Source: CAYTSW01 sp964440605
GTDB taxonomy: Bacteria; Planctomycetota; Phycisphaerae; Phycisphaerales; UBA1924
Direction: 5' to 3'
Assembly (NCBI GenBank): GCA_964440605.1
Contig: CAYTSW010000015.1
Span: forward strand, 1 to 32,149
DNA length: 32,149 nt
Part shown: positions 15,348 through 22,984 of the stretch, one piece after another
Layout: each line of letters opens with the position of its first letter
How positions within the stretch are numbered: position 1 is the stretch's first letter
The notes under the pieces: model-generated
Told to the model about the DNA's origin: nothing
The model's database searches: none
The model's input: only the letters and a program-made list of their open reading frames with translations
Translations under genes and position numbers: made by a program

Positions 15348-15926
15348 ATGGCCCAGACCCCTTCGACGATGGCCGACCTCGATACGCCGGCCCCCCACTT
15401 CAACCTGCCCGAGCCGGCGACGGGCGAAACGGTCGCGATGGCGGACTTCGCCGGCGCTCCGGCGCTGGTGGTGATGTTCATCTGCAACCACTGCCCGTTC
15501 GTGAAGCACATCCGCGAGGAGCTCGTGCGCTTTGGCAAGGATGCGCAGGACCTGGGCGCTGCGGTCGTCGCGATCTCGAGCAACGACGCCGAGAAGTACC
15601 CTGACGACAACGCCGTGGCGATCGCCAAGGAAGTCGAAGAGGTGGGTTACACCTTCCCGTATCTCTTTGACGAGACTCAGGAAATCGCCAAGGCGTACCG
15701 CGCCGCGTGTACCCCCGACTTTTTTGTCTACGACGCGCAGCGGCTGCTCAAGTACCGCGGGCAGTTCGACGCGGCTCGCCCCGGCAACGACGAACCGATC
15801 ACCGGCGCCGACCTGCGCACAGCGCTGGAGCACGTGCTCAAAGGTCAGCCCGTCCCCGAACCCCACACGCCCAGCATCGGCTGCAACATCAAGTGGATCC
15901 CCGGCAACGAGCCCGACTACGCCTGA
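15348..15926 (+). CDS. Thioredoxin-fold peroxiredoxin-like protein (AhpC/TSA family)
   Basis: A 192-residue cytoplasmic protein with a thioredoxin fold. The redox site is FICNHCPFVKHI, with Cys46 and Cys49 in a CNHC arrangement. The cis-proline region is ACTPDFFVYD (Cys121), and the C-terminus carries SIGCNIKWIPGNEPDY (Cys179). That combination is typical of a widespread but little-characterised subgroup of thioredoxin-family proteins. No signal peptide is seen. ATG at 15348 follows AAGGAG at a good distance. It could act as a thiol peroxidase or a disulfide reductase; substrates are not known. It is flanked by a divergent sigma-4-like gene and a convergent HD-GYP gene. Confidence 0.9.
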   Translation: MAQTPSTMADLDTPAPHFNLPEPATGETVAMADFAGAPALVVMFICNHCPFVKHIREELVRFGKDAQDLGAAVVAISSNDAEKYPDDNAVAIAKEVEEVGYTFPYLFDETQEIAKAYRAACTPDFFVYDAQRLLKYRGQFDAARPGNDEPITGADLRTALEHVLKGQPVPEPHTPSIGCNIKWIPGNEPDYA

Positions 15927-15997
15927 CCCACAGGTGAAAGTGCCGCGAGCGTCCCGCCCGTGCCCAACGCAGCACTTCGTCTCTCCGTCTCTCTCTT

Positions 15998-17526
15998 CTA
16001 CACCCCGTCCACCGCCTGAATCACGCTCAGCTCCCACGGCTCGAACGAGCGCAGGTCCACCTCGCACCGTTCCTGGAGCGAGCCGCCGGGCCCGACGACG
16101 CTGACGCGGGGGCGGTCGATCTGGCGGGGGTGCGTGGCGAGGACGCGGGCGACTTCGCCCGATGACAGGCGGACGTAGCTGCCCACCGGGAAGAGGCCGG
16201 TAGCTTTCGTCAGCGCGCGCACGGCTGGCCGCCAATACATGCGCTCGGAGCCGAGCATGACGAGGTCTTCGAGCGCGTCGTACGGGCGTTTGCGCGGGCG
16301 GTACGCCCGCGGCTCGGTCGCGGCGGCGAAGGCGTCGGCGACCGCGACCACCTTCGCGACGTCGCAGATCGCCCGGCTGCGCAGGCCCTGCGGATAGCCC
16401 GCCCCGTTCTCGCGTTCGTGATGCTGATACGCCGCCAGCTTCACGATCTCGGGCAGGCCGCTGACGATGTCGAGCAGCGCGACGCTCGCGGTGGGGTGGC
16501 GGAAGACGCGGTTGACTTCCATTTCGTCGAGCGGTCGGTCGGCGCCGCGGACTTCGCGCGGGACGAGGGCCATGCCGACGTCGCTGAGGAGCCCGGCGAG
16601 GCCGGCGATGCGGATGTCCTCGCGCGACCAACCAAGATGCGCCGCGATCGCGACGCTCAGCACCGCGGTCGTGTAGCAGTGATCGGGCAGATAGTCGGCG
16701 CGGCGGGGCGTGAGCAGGGCGAGTTGCGTGAAACGGTCGGGGTGGCGCTCCAACCGCGAGACGAGCTCCTCCACCATTTCGCTCAGCGGCCGGAGCTCCA
16801 CCCTGACCCCCGCGACGATGCGCGCAAAGACGGGCCTGAAGGCGTCGACGCGTTCGGCGCGGAGTTCGGCGAGCGTGCGCTCGTCGGGCCAGCCGGGCAC
16901 GCCGCCGAGCTCCAGATGCATCGGGAAGGCGCTGGCCTCGACGCGGTGTTCGAGCCGCTCCCACTTGTGCGAACGTTCGGCGATGAGCTGTTCGGCCATG
17001 CGCAAGCGTTTGGCGCGATCGCGGCNNNNNNNNNNNNNNNNNNNNNNNNNNNNNNNNNNNNNNNNNNNNNNNNNNNNNNNNNNNNNNNNNNNNNNNNNNN
17101 NNNNNNNNNNNNNNNNNNNNNNNNNCGCAAGCGTTTGGCGCGATCGCGGCGTGTTTCCCTGGGATCGAGGCCGGCAAAGGCGCCGAGGTCGTAGGCATCG
17201 ACGTGGTGTTCTTCGGCGCGGTCGCCCTCTTCGAGGGCGATGACGCCGCCTCGCGTGACGAGCGCGCGCTGGGCGACCTCGCCTGCGCGGACGGGGTCCT
17301 CATCCTCGACGACACCGGCGTGATAGAGCTCGTCGACGCTGCGGGCGTAGTACAGGCGCTGTTTGCGCAGGCCGAGGAGCGTTTCGTAGAGTTCAGCGCT
17401 GAGGGTGACGCCGGCGCTGAGGAGCTTGGCGCCGTGACGCGAGAAGACGTCGCACTCCAGCACGTCACCCGGACGCAACGCGTACACGTCGACCGCCTCG
17501 ATCTGACCCGGCGCGGGGTGACTCAT
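15998..17526 (-). CDS. HD-GYP domain protein with degenerate metal site, interrupted by an assembly gap
   Basis: A relative of cyclic-di-GMP phosphodiesterases. As written, 100 N and a duplicated 25-mer cut the frame; removing 125 bases (17001-17125) gives a single 467-residue frame (1404 bases). The N-terminal domain opens with YALRPGDVLECDVFSRHGAK, as in many HD-GYP proteins. Next comes a helical linker, and then the HD-GYP core (about residues 225-400). The core keeps HCYTTAVLSVAIAAHLGW, FRHPTASVALLD, QHHERENGAGYPQGL (His327, His328, Glu329) and VADAFAAATEPRAYRPRKRP. The usual HD pair is Ser273-Asp274 (GLLSDVGMALVP), and the Asp of HHExxDGxGYP is Asn332. The lost histidine is a metal ligand in active enzymes, so hydrolysis may be reduced or absent. 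No receiver domain or membrane segment is seen. Confidence 0.85.
17026..17125. other. 100-N scaffold gap flanked by identical 25-mers
   Basis: Exactly 100 N, the conventional size for a gap of unknown length. The 25 bases before it (17001-17025) and after it (17126-17150) are identical, beginning CGCAAGCGTTTGG. Contigs that overlap by this length but were not merged leave this pattern. Collapsing one copy together with the N run restores the reading frame of the HD-GYP gene. The real gap is therefore probably zero or negative. Confidence 0.95.
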
Positions 17527-17675
17527 CCACCACCTTCTCGGCCCCTCCGCGCCGCGCCTTCACGGACCTTGCCGCCGGTCGCGCCACGCTTAGGGATCGC
17601 AACGGCGAGGCGTCCTATAACCGCCGTGCTCCGCCCGCTCGCGGTACACTCCCAGGCCGATATCAGTTGACACAG

Positions 17676-18068
17676 ATGCACCAGCTCACCATCCAGCATG
17701 TTTTCTCCGCGGCCCACGCCATCACCATCCGCGGCGAGCGCGAGCCGATCCACGGACACGACTGGCACACCACCGTCGTCATCTGTGCCGAGACGCTTGA
17801 CGAGGACGGGCTGGTGTGCGACTTCCACGCGGTCGAGGAGATCCTCCGCGGTGTCTGCGGGCCCTTTCACAACCGCTCGCTCAACGACACGCCGCCCTTC
17901 GACACGCTCAATCCGACGGCGGAGCACGTCGCTCGCTACGTCGCCGAGGAGCTGGCGGCCCGGCTGGACGAGGCGTTGCCGGTGGTCCGAGCCCCGCTCG
18001 TGCGCGTCGAGCGGGTGTCGGTGACCGAAGCGCCGGGCTGTGCCGCGACCTTCATCCGCGACGCCTGA
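17676..18068 (+). CDS. 6-pyruvoyl-tetrahydropterin synthase family protein with PTPS-III-like signature
   Basis: A 130-residue T-fold enzyme of the QueD/PTPS family (TTG at 17667 would give 133). Zinc ligands are visible as His14 (FSAAHAI) and His26/His28 (HGHDW). In QueD the catalytic Cys sits four residues before HGH; here that position is Arg22 and the next residue is Glu23, giving ExxHGH (EREPIHGH). This is the signature described for the PTPS-III subgroup, which can replace dihydroneopterin aldolase (FolB) in folate synthesis, rather than for queuosine synthesis. Other family blocks are GLVCDFHAVEEIL, NRSLNDTPPF, NPTAEHVARYVAEEL and the late Glu in VTEAPGC. The next gene is a phosphohexomutase starting 29 bases downstream. 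The folate role is inferred from the motif. Confidence 0.87.
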   Translation: MHQLTIQHVFSAAHAITIRGEREPIHGHDWHTTVVICAETLDEDGLVCDFHAVEEILRGVCGPFHNRSLNDTPPFDTLNPTAEHVARYVAEELAARLDEALPVVRAPLVRVERVSVTEAPGCAATFIRDA

Positions 18069-18097
18069 TCGCCCGAGCGGCGCTCTACGATCACGGC

Positions 18098-19561
18098 ATG
18101 ACCGCAACGCACCCCACCGATACGCCGACGCGCGAGCATCCGCTCATGCTGTCCGTGAGCGGATGCCGTGGCATCATGGGCCGTTCGCTCACGCCGGAGG
18201 TCCTTGCGTGCTTCGCGGGCGCTTTCGCGGACGATGTGCGGCGTGTGACGGGCACAAAGACGCCTCACCTGCTCGTCGCGCGCGACGGGCGGGCGGGCGG
18301 TCACGCGGTGCTGGACCTCGTCGCTGCGGCTCTGAACGCTTCGGGCTGTGATGTCACGTCCATCGGTGTGGCGACCACGCCGACCGCGGGCTACGCCGTT
18401 CGGCATCTCGGACTCTCGGGTGCCATCGTCGCGACCGCGTCGCACAACCCGGCGGAATGGAACGGCCTGAAGCCGATCACGGAAGACGGGGCCGCGCCCT
18501 CATCCGAACGCGCGCAGCGGATCATTGAACGCTTCCACGAACGCGCGGCTATGCCCGCCGACGGCTGGCAGACATGGGACCACATCGGGGAGCGGCACAC
18601 GCGGGAGGATGCGCCGCAGGCGCACGTCGACGCCGTGATGATGCATCTCTCGCGGTTGACGGACGTTGAGCCGATCCGCAGGCGCGGCTTCACGCTCGCG
18701 ATCGACAGCGTCAACTGCTCGGGCACCCCCGTTGCGCGGTTGTTCGCGCGGGAGCTGGGCTGCGCTGCGCACTTTATCGGCGGGGATGCGACGGGCCGCT
18801 TCGATCATGCGCCCGAGCCGACGGCCGATCATCTCCACGAGTTGCAGCGGCTGACCAAGAGCACAAAGGCGGACGTCGGCTTCGCGCAGGACCCCGACGC
18901 GGATCGGCTGGCGATCATCGACGAGAAGGGCGTCTACATCGGCGAGGAGTACACGCTGGCCCTGTGCGCCATGAGCGTGCTCGAGCTGGTGCGATCCAGT
19001 GCGCCGCTGATGACCAAGGAAGCGGTGCTCGCGGCGAACCTCTCGACCAGCCGCATGATCGACGACGTTGCCCATCGCTACGGCGCGAGCGTGCTGCGCA
19101 CGCCGGTGGGCGAGGCGAACGTCAACGCGGCGATGGCCCGGCACGGCGCGCTGTTCGGCGGCGAGGGCAACGGCGGGGTCATCTGGCCCGCGGTCGTCTC
19201 CATCCGCGACTCCGTCGGCGCCATGGCGCTCGTCCTCGCGCTGATGACACACACAGGCAAGACGATCGGCGAGCTCGTCACCGACCTGCCGGCGTACGCC
19301 ATCGAAAAGCGCAAAGCGCCGGCCGATGCGGAGATGGTCCAGCGCGCGTCCAACGCCCTGCGCGAGGCGTGGCCCGATGCGAAGGTCGACGAGCAGGATG
19401 GCGTCCGGCTGGACTTCCGCACCGGCGACGGCGGCGGCGCTTGGTTGCACGTCCGCCCGAGCAACACCGAGCCGATCATCCGCCTCATCGCCGAGGCGCC
19501 GACCGCTCACGAGGCGAGGGCGATACTCGATCGGGCCACGGCAGCGATGGGCAAGCCGTGA
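18098..19561 (+). CDS. Phosphohexomutase (phosphoglucosamine/phosphomannomutase family)
   Basis: A 487-residue alpha-D-phosphohexomutase that interconverts sugar 1- and 6-phosphates. All four active-site loops are present: phosphoserine TASHNP (113-118, Ser115), metal-binding DPDADR (265-270), sugar-specificity loop GGEGNGG (354-360) and phosphate-binding RPSNTEP (453-459). Starting at ATG 18098 keeps the conserved opening VSGCRGIMGRSLTPEV close to the N-terminus; the upstream extension of the frame to 17816 overlaps the PTPS gene and is spurious. The family includes GlmM (cell-wall UDP-GlcNAc precursor) and ManB/PgM types. The GEGNGG loop with this length and the lack of a classical GlmM GEQSGH loop leave the substrate open. 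Confidence 0.93.
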   Translation: MTATHPTDTPTREHPLMLSVSGCRGIMGRSLTPEVLACFAGAFADDVRRVTGTKTPHLLVARDGRAGGHAVLDLVAAALNASGCDVTSIGVATTPTAGYAVRHLGLSGAIVATASHNPAEWNGLKPITEDGAAPSSERAQRIIERFHERAAMPADGWQTWDHIGERHTREDAPQAHVDAVMMHLSRLTDVEPIRRRGFTLAIDSVNCSGTPVARLFARELGCAAHFIGGDATGRFDHAPEPTADHLHELQRLTKSTKADVGFAQDPDADRLAIIDEKGVYIGEEYTLALCAMSVLELVRSSAPLMTKEAVLAANLSTSRMIDDVAHRYGASVLRTPVGEANVNAAMARHGALFGGEGNGGVIWPAVVSIRDSVGAMALVLALMTHTGKTIGELVTDLPAYAIEKRKAPADAEMVQRASNALREAWPDAKVDEQDGVRLDFRTGDGGGAWLHVRPSNTEPIIRLIAEAPTAHEARAILDRATAAMGKP

Positions 19562-19603
19562 CGCGCCGGGCCGTTCGAGCCAACGGAGTAAGCTGACGTC
19601 GCG

Positions 19604-21019
19604 ATGAAGCCGGCCCGATCTATCGAGAGCGAATCTCAGCCCCTCCTCGCGGGCATCGAGGAGGGTGAGCAGGTCACGGCGTCGGTCGAGATCGAGACGG
19701 TGGGTGCCGAACTCGCCGCCGACGGCGCGGACGACGGGGAAGCGCGGGCCGTCGAGCCGCCGGACAATCGATACGTTCCGGTGCGGCTCGCCGAGTTGAT
19801 CGACGCGATGGAGCGCGAGCGTGATCGGTTCTGCGGCCACGCGGGGGCGATCGGCGACGTCGCCGAAGCCATCGAACGCGTCATCGACCAGGAGGTGCGC
19901 ACGCTCGAGAAATCGCTGCGCACCGACTATGGGCCGGTGAACCCTGACGCCGACACCGTCGGCCTGCCCGAAGAATCGCCCGAACTACGGGCGCAGCGCA
20001 TCGACCGCCTGCTCGACCGGCTCGGCTACGTCCTGGGCAAGGCGAACTACGAGCGTCTTGGCGAGGTTCACATCGAGCACGCGATCAAGACCGCCAACAC
20101 GCAGGGCCTACGCGTGCGGCTGCGCGCCGATCGCGTGGCGCACCTGTTGCTGTGGGTGCGCGGGCGCGGGACGAAGCGCGTGCGTCGGCGCTCGGTGAAG
20201 GCGCCGATGAAGGGCAAGCAGCAGGACCTGGAGGTCTTCCGGCGGATGGCCGTGATCGCGGTGCTCAAGGAGACACCCGATCAGCAGCAGACCAAGGAAG
20301 ACCAGGCGAAGGGCCGGAAGTCGGCCGAGGACGAGGATGCTCAAACCGTCGGCAGCCGGATGGTGCTCAAGCTGTTTCGCGACATCCCGCTCGTCGACCT
20401 CGAGGCGTTGTTGCCGCACGCCGAGGTGACGATGAGCGTGTGGGACAAGCTGATGGTTTATGGCAGCGGCGCCGGCGCGTTGGGCGGGCTGGCGTCGAAG
20501 GTGGTCGCGGGCGGCGCGGCGTTCGGCATCCAACTCCTCTGGCCCATCGTCATGGCGCTCGGCGGCATGTCGCTCAAAAGTTTCTTTGGCTACCGCAACG
20601 CCAAGACCAAGCGCACCGGCCAGCGCACGCGCCATCTCTACTACCAGAACCTTGCGAACAACGCCGGCGTCCTCGGCTCGCTGCTCGCGCACGTCGCGGA
20701 AGAGGAGGCCAAGGAAGCCGTGCTCGCCTATGGCGCCTGCGCCCGCGCCGAACGCGCCGGCGTCACCTTCAACGATCAGCACGAACTCGACCGCTGGGTC
20801 GAGGCATGGATCCGTCAGACCTTCAACGCCACGATGAACTACGACTGCCCCGACGCGCTGGAAACGCTCGATCGCCTGGGCCTGTGGTCCGACCGCCGCC
20901 GCTGGCGTGTGCTGAGCTGCTCCGACGCCGTCGCCCGGCTCGAGGACCATTGGCGCGAGCGGCGGACGGAGCGGTATCACGTGGGGGCTGGCACGAAAGC
21001 ACGAAGACACGAAGGGTGA
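19604..21019 (+). CDS. DUF3754 family membrane protein
   Basis: A 471-residue protein of unknown function, matching the DUF3754 (TMEM143-like) pattern. The N-terminal 50 residues are acidic and disordered. A soluble helical part contains RYVPVRLAELIDAMERERDR and the family block RMVLKLFRDIPLVDLEALLP (about 255-275). Two hydrophobic helices follow at about 284-325 (SGAGALGGLASKVVAGGAAF, GIQLLWPIVMALGGM). The conserved stretch HLYYQNLANNAGVLGSLLAH leads into EEEAKEAVLAYGACARA and a C-terminal helical domain with WRVLSCSDAVARLEDHW. The final residues TKARRHEG are encoded by a short tandem repeat (20991-21014) and look like a recent addition. It follows the phosphohexomutase by 42 bases and may share its transcript. 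Confidence 0.85.
   Translation: MKPARSIESESQPLLAGIEEGEQVTASVEIETVGAELAADGADDGEARAVEPPDNRYVPVRLAELIDAMERERDRFCGHAGAIGDVAEAIERVIDQEVRTLEKSLRTDYGPVNPDADTVGLPEESPELRAQRIDRLLDRLGYVLGKANYERLGEVHIEHAIKTANTQGLRVRLRADRVAHLLLWVRGRGTKRVRRRSVKAPMKGKQQDLEVFRRMAVIAVLKETPDQQQTKEDQAKGRKSAEDEDAQTVGSRMVLKLFRDIPLVDLEALLPHAEVTMSVWDKLMVYGSGAGALGGLASKVVAGGAAFGIQLLWPIVMALGGMSLKSFFGYRNAKTKRTGQRTRHLYYQNLANNAGVLGSLLAHVAEEEAKEAVLAYGACARAERAGVTFNDQHELDRWVEAWIRQTFNATMNYDCPDALETLDRLGLWSDRRRWRVLSCSDAVARLEDHWRERRTERYHVGAGTKARRHEG
20991..21014 (+). repeat. Three tandem CACGAA-type octamers at a gene end
   Basis: GCACGAAA, GCACGAAG and ACACGAAG follow each other directly. They encode the last few residues of the DUF3754 protein. 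Similar CACGAAG tracts occur as dispersed short repeats near gene ends in many planctomycete genomes, as I recall. The copies differ at only two positions. Confidence 0.6.
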
Positions 21020-21041
21020 GTGACTTTTATGCCTTTGGTGG

Positions 21042-21077
21042 GACGGGCTTCCAGCCCGTCTTCCGCCGCAAGGCGGA
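21042..21077. repeat. Twin hairpin element between convergent genes
   Basis: Two hairpins follow each other in the 66 bases between two convergent stop codons: GACGGGCT-TCC-AGCCCGTC (21042-21060) and TCCGCC-GCAA-GGCGGA (21062-21077). The phrase GGGACGGGCTTCCAGCCCGTC is of the kind seen as a dispersed intergenic repeat in planctomycetes. It may serve as a two-way transcription stop, although there is no T-run. Confidence 0.6.
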
Positions 21078-21085
21078 CGCTCTTC

Positions 21086-22423
21086 CTACTCCTCGGCCGA
21101 TTCACCCCCGCCGGTGTCATCACCCTGCTCCAGGCTCGTCTGCTGCTCGGTCTGTCGCTCAGCGCCCGCATCGGTCACGAAGAACATCACCGCCCCCGCC
21201 GCCAGCCAGACGAAGGACGCGATGGCGAGCACGCGCAGCGTGCGCTCGACCCACCCCGAACTTCCGCCGTGATCATGGCCGCTGCCGTTGCTGTCGTCTT
21301 CCTTCTTGCCCGGGTGGCGCATGAACCAGAAGAAGACCGCCGAGAGCGCGAGGAAGCCGATGTTGAGCCAGAACGTGTAGTTGATCGTGAAGCGTTCGCC
21401 CGGTGCGGTGCGCTTGGCTTTGGCCTGGGTCTCGTCGGGCATCATGCCGGTGAGCTCGAAGCCGTAGTGGAGGATGAGCGCTGTCGCGACGAGGCAAGCG
21501 AGGAAGACCGCGACGATGTAGAGGGCCATCTTGAGGCCGAAGTAGTTGGCCGCGATGCGCAGCACGGGGAAGACGACGAGGTCGGAGAAGATGAAGGCCA
21601 TGATGCCGGCGAAGGAGACGCCGGAGCTGAAGAGAATCGCGGCCAGCGGGATGTTGCCCATCGACCCGATGAACGTGAAGAACGCGGCGATCGGCCCGAT
21701 GAAGGTGTGCAGCACGATCTGCCACCACGCAGGGTCGCTCTCGCCGCCCGTGCCGATGAAGATGGTCTGGAAGAAGCTCGCCGGCACGAAGGCCGCGATG
21801 ACGCCGGCGATGGTGAAGCCGAAGGTGACGTCCTTCCACACCATCAGCCATTCCATGAAGTACTGCTTGCCGACGCGGTGCCAGCCCTCGCGCGAGCGGG
21901 CGAGTTGCTTCGGGTCGGGCGGCTCCTTGTCGTCCTCCTCGCCCCCCACTTCCTGCGCGCGCTCGCGGGCCTTCTCGGCCAAACCCCTGGGCAGCGTCAG
22001 CCGGAGGATGAGCCACATCAACCCGATGAGGAGCAGCCCGCCCACGTACTCGCCGACGACGAAGTGCCACGACAGGAAGATGTAGATGAGGATGCCCAGC
22101 TCGATGACGAGGTTGGTCGACGCGAGCAGGAAGGCCAGCGCCGGCGCGAAGCCGGCACCCTTCTGCACCAGCGCCCGCGTGGACGACAGGGCGGCGAAGG
22201 AGCACGAACTCGAGATGAACCCGAAGAAGGCCCCGAGCGCGACGCCGCGAGCTTCGCTCGCCTTGCCCTTGCCCCCGATCGTGCGCTGCATCCGCTCGTG
22301 GGTGACGAAGACCTGGATGGCCGAGCTGATGACGTACCCCAGGCAGAAAGCCCAGAGGGCGGTCCAGAAGAAACCCAGCGTCGTCATCGCGGCGACGCCC
22401 CAGTCGCTGAAGAACGAAGCCAT
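21086..22423 (-). CDS. Permease of the DUF318/ArsP (UPF0718) type
   Basis: A 445-residue inner-membrane protein with about ten hydrophobic helices. Near the N-terminus is the family signature GAFFGFISSSCSFAALSSTR, in which serines and a cysteine lie within a membrane segment, followed by GFAPALAFLLASTNLVIELG. A central cytoplasmic loop (about residues 145-190) is charged (EKARERAQEVGGEEDDKEPP). The second half repeats the fold: IGPIAAFFTFIGSMGNIPLA, then AAILFSSGVSFAGIMAFIF. Members include ArsP, an organoarsenical exporter, but most are uncharacterised, so the substrate is unknown. ATG at 22423 has a strong AAGGAGG about 10 bases upstream that can pair with a CCTCC just before it. The C-terminus is acidic and Glu-rich. 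It is convergent with the DUF3754 gene. Confidence 0.88.
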   Translation of the reverse strand: MASFFSDWGVAAMTTLGFFWTALWAFCLGYVISSAIQVFVTHERMQRTIGGKGKASEARGVALGAFFGFISSSCSFAALSSTRALVQKGAGFAPALAFLLASTNLVIELGILIYIFLSWHFVVGEYVGGLLLIGLMWLILRLTLPRGLAEKARERAQEVGGEEDDKEPPDPKQLARSREGWHRVGKQYFMEWLMVWKDVTFGFTIAGVIAAFVPASFFQTIFIGTGGESDPAWWQIVLHTFIGPIAAFFTFIGSMGNIPLAAILFSSGVSFAGIMAFIFSDLVVFPVLRIAANYFGLKMALYIVAVFLACLVATALILHYGFELTGMMPDETQAKAKRTAPGERFTINYTFWLNIGFLALSAVFFWFMRHPGKKEDDSNGSGHDHGGSSGWVERTLRVLAIASFVWLAAGAVMFFVTDAGAERQTEQQTSLEQGDDTGGGESAEE

Positions 22424-22432
22424 GCGGGGGAA

Positions 22433-22447
22433 CCTCCTTGTTGGAGG
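22433..22447 (-). promoter_or_regulatory. Possible hairpin sequestering the permease ribosome-binding site
   Basis: In the leader RNA (minus strand) CCUCC (22447-22443), AACAA and GGAGG (22437-22433) form a 5-base-pair stem that hides the Shine-Dalgarno sequence, 9 bases before the AUG at 22423. If stable, it would lower translation until melted or bound. A 5-base-pair stem is weak, so this is a hypothesis. Confidence 0.35.
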
Positions 22448-22506
22448 CTACGGCTGGGGGTGTTGACGACGGGGTAAAGGCTGTTTCAGGTTCAGAAGGA
22501 TGACCG

Positions 22507-22642
22507 GTGCCACTGACCCGGCTTTGCGGGGCAGTGCGTGGGGCGTCCGGGCGGTCGGACCGCGGACGCAAATGGCGAGAATTCCCATATCACGAAGGGC
22601 CTGAAAGACACACTGACCTCGCAAAGCCGAGGTCAGTGGCAC
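22507..22642. repeat. REPIN-like pair of inverted hairpin repeats
   Basis: Two copies of a hairpin repeat in opposite orientation enclose 74 bases. The left copy starts GTGCCACTGACC (22507) with stem CACTGACCCG/CGGGGCAGTG (one A-G mismatch) and loop GCTTTG. The right copy has a perfect 11-base stem CACTGACCTCG/CGAGGTCAGTG (22611-22638) with loop CAAAGC and ends GGTCAGTGGCAC at 22642. The outer ends are therefore inverted repeats of about 30 bases with few mismatches. The middle holds a further hairpin, GCGTCCG/CGGACGC. The whole 136-base unit could fold as one long hairpin, as REP doublets do. A third single copy is at 27836. Confidence 0.8.
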
Positions 22643-22660
22643 CCTCGGATGACGCCTCGC

Positions 22661-22697
22661 CCCTCAAAGAACAACGCCGACCCTCGCGGATCGGCGT
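22661..22697 (-). terminator. Intrinsic terminator of the tRNA-Met/tRNA-Val transcript
   Basis: Read on the minus strand, stem ACGCCGATCC (22697-22688) pairs with GGGTCGGCGT (22683-22674) around a GCGA tetraloop, with one G-U pair in ten. The T-rich TGTTCTTTG follows at once. It starts 21 bases after the end of tRNA-Val, the expected place for a tRNA operon terminator. Confidence 0.88.
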
Positions 22698-22718
22698 CGT
22701 GCGTCGTCGGGTATTCAG

Positions 22719-22792
22719 TGGGCGTAACTGGACTCGAACCAGTGACCTCTGCGGTGTGAACACAGCGCTCTAGCCAGCTGAGCTATACGCCC
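22719..22792 (-). tRNA. tRNA-Val(CAC)
   Basis: A 74-base tRNA. The acceptor GGGCGTA (22792-22786) pairs with TACGCCC (22726-22720) and the discriminator is A. The anticodon stem CTGTG/CGCAG (one U-G pair) closes loop TTCACAC, giving anticodon CAC (22758-22756), which reads GUG. The T-arm has the usual GGTTCGAGTCC form. No CCA is encoded. It is 23 bases downstream of tRNA-Met in the same direction and is followed by a terminator. Confidence 0.96.
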
Positions 22793-22815
22793 GACATGTC
22801 GAGACCATCTTGCAG

Positions 22816-22889
22816 TGGCGATGGGTGGATTCGAACCACCGACCTAAGGTTTATGAATCCTTCGCTCTAACCAACTGAGCTACATCGCC
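22816..22889 (-). tRNA. tRNA-Met(CAT), elongator type
   Basis: A 74-base tRNA with acceptor GGCGATG/CATCGCC, discriminator A and a standard D-arm (GCTCAGTTGGTTAGAGC). The anticodon loop is TTCATAA with anticodon CAT. The fully paired G1-C72 and the lack of three G-C pairs under the loop argue against the initiator tRNA; a lysidine-modified Ile tRNA cannot be formally excluded. The anticodon stem AAGGA/ACCTT has an A-A mismatch at its top pair (31-39). No CCA is encoded. Confidence 0.94.
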
Positions 22890-22984
22890 TCGTACGCCCC
22901 GCCGATCGTGGCACCACTGCTTGTGGAGCCGCAGCCGCCGGAACACCGGCGGGGACGCCTTCAGGGTCGGCCGGTCGGGCCAAG

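Noticed and set aside
15285..17468. Open frame of 727 residues reading through the N run
   Set aside because: It exists only because N codons are not stops, and its sequence around the HD-GYP gene has no family similarity.
22507..22642. CRISPR array or insertion sequence at the repeat pair
   Set aside because: Only two copies in opposite orientation, no regular spacers and no transposase; a REP doublet fits better.
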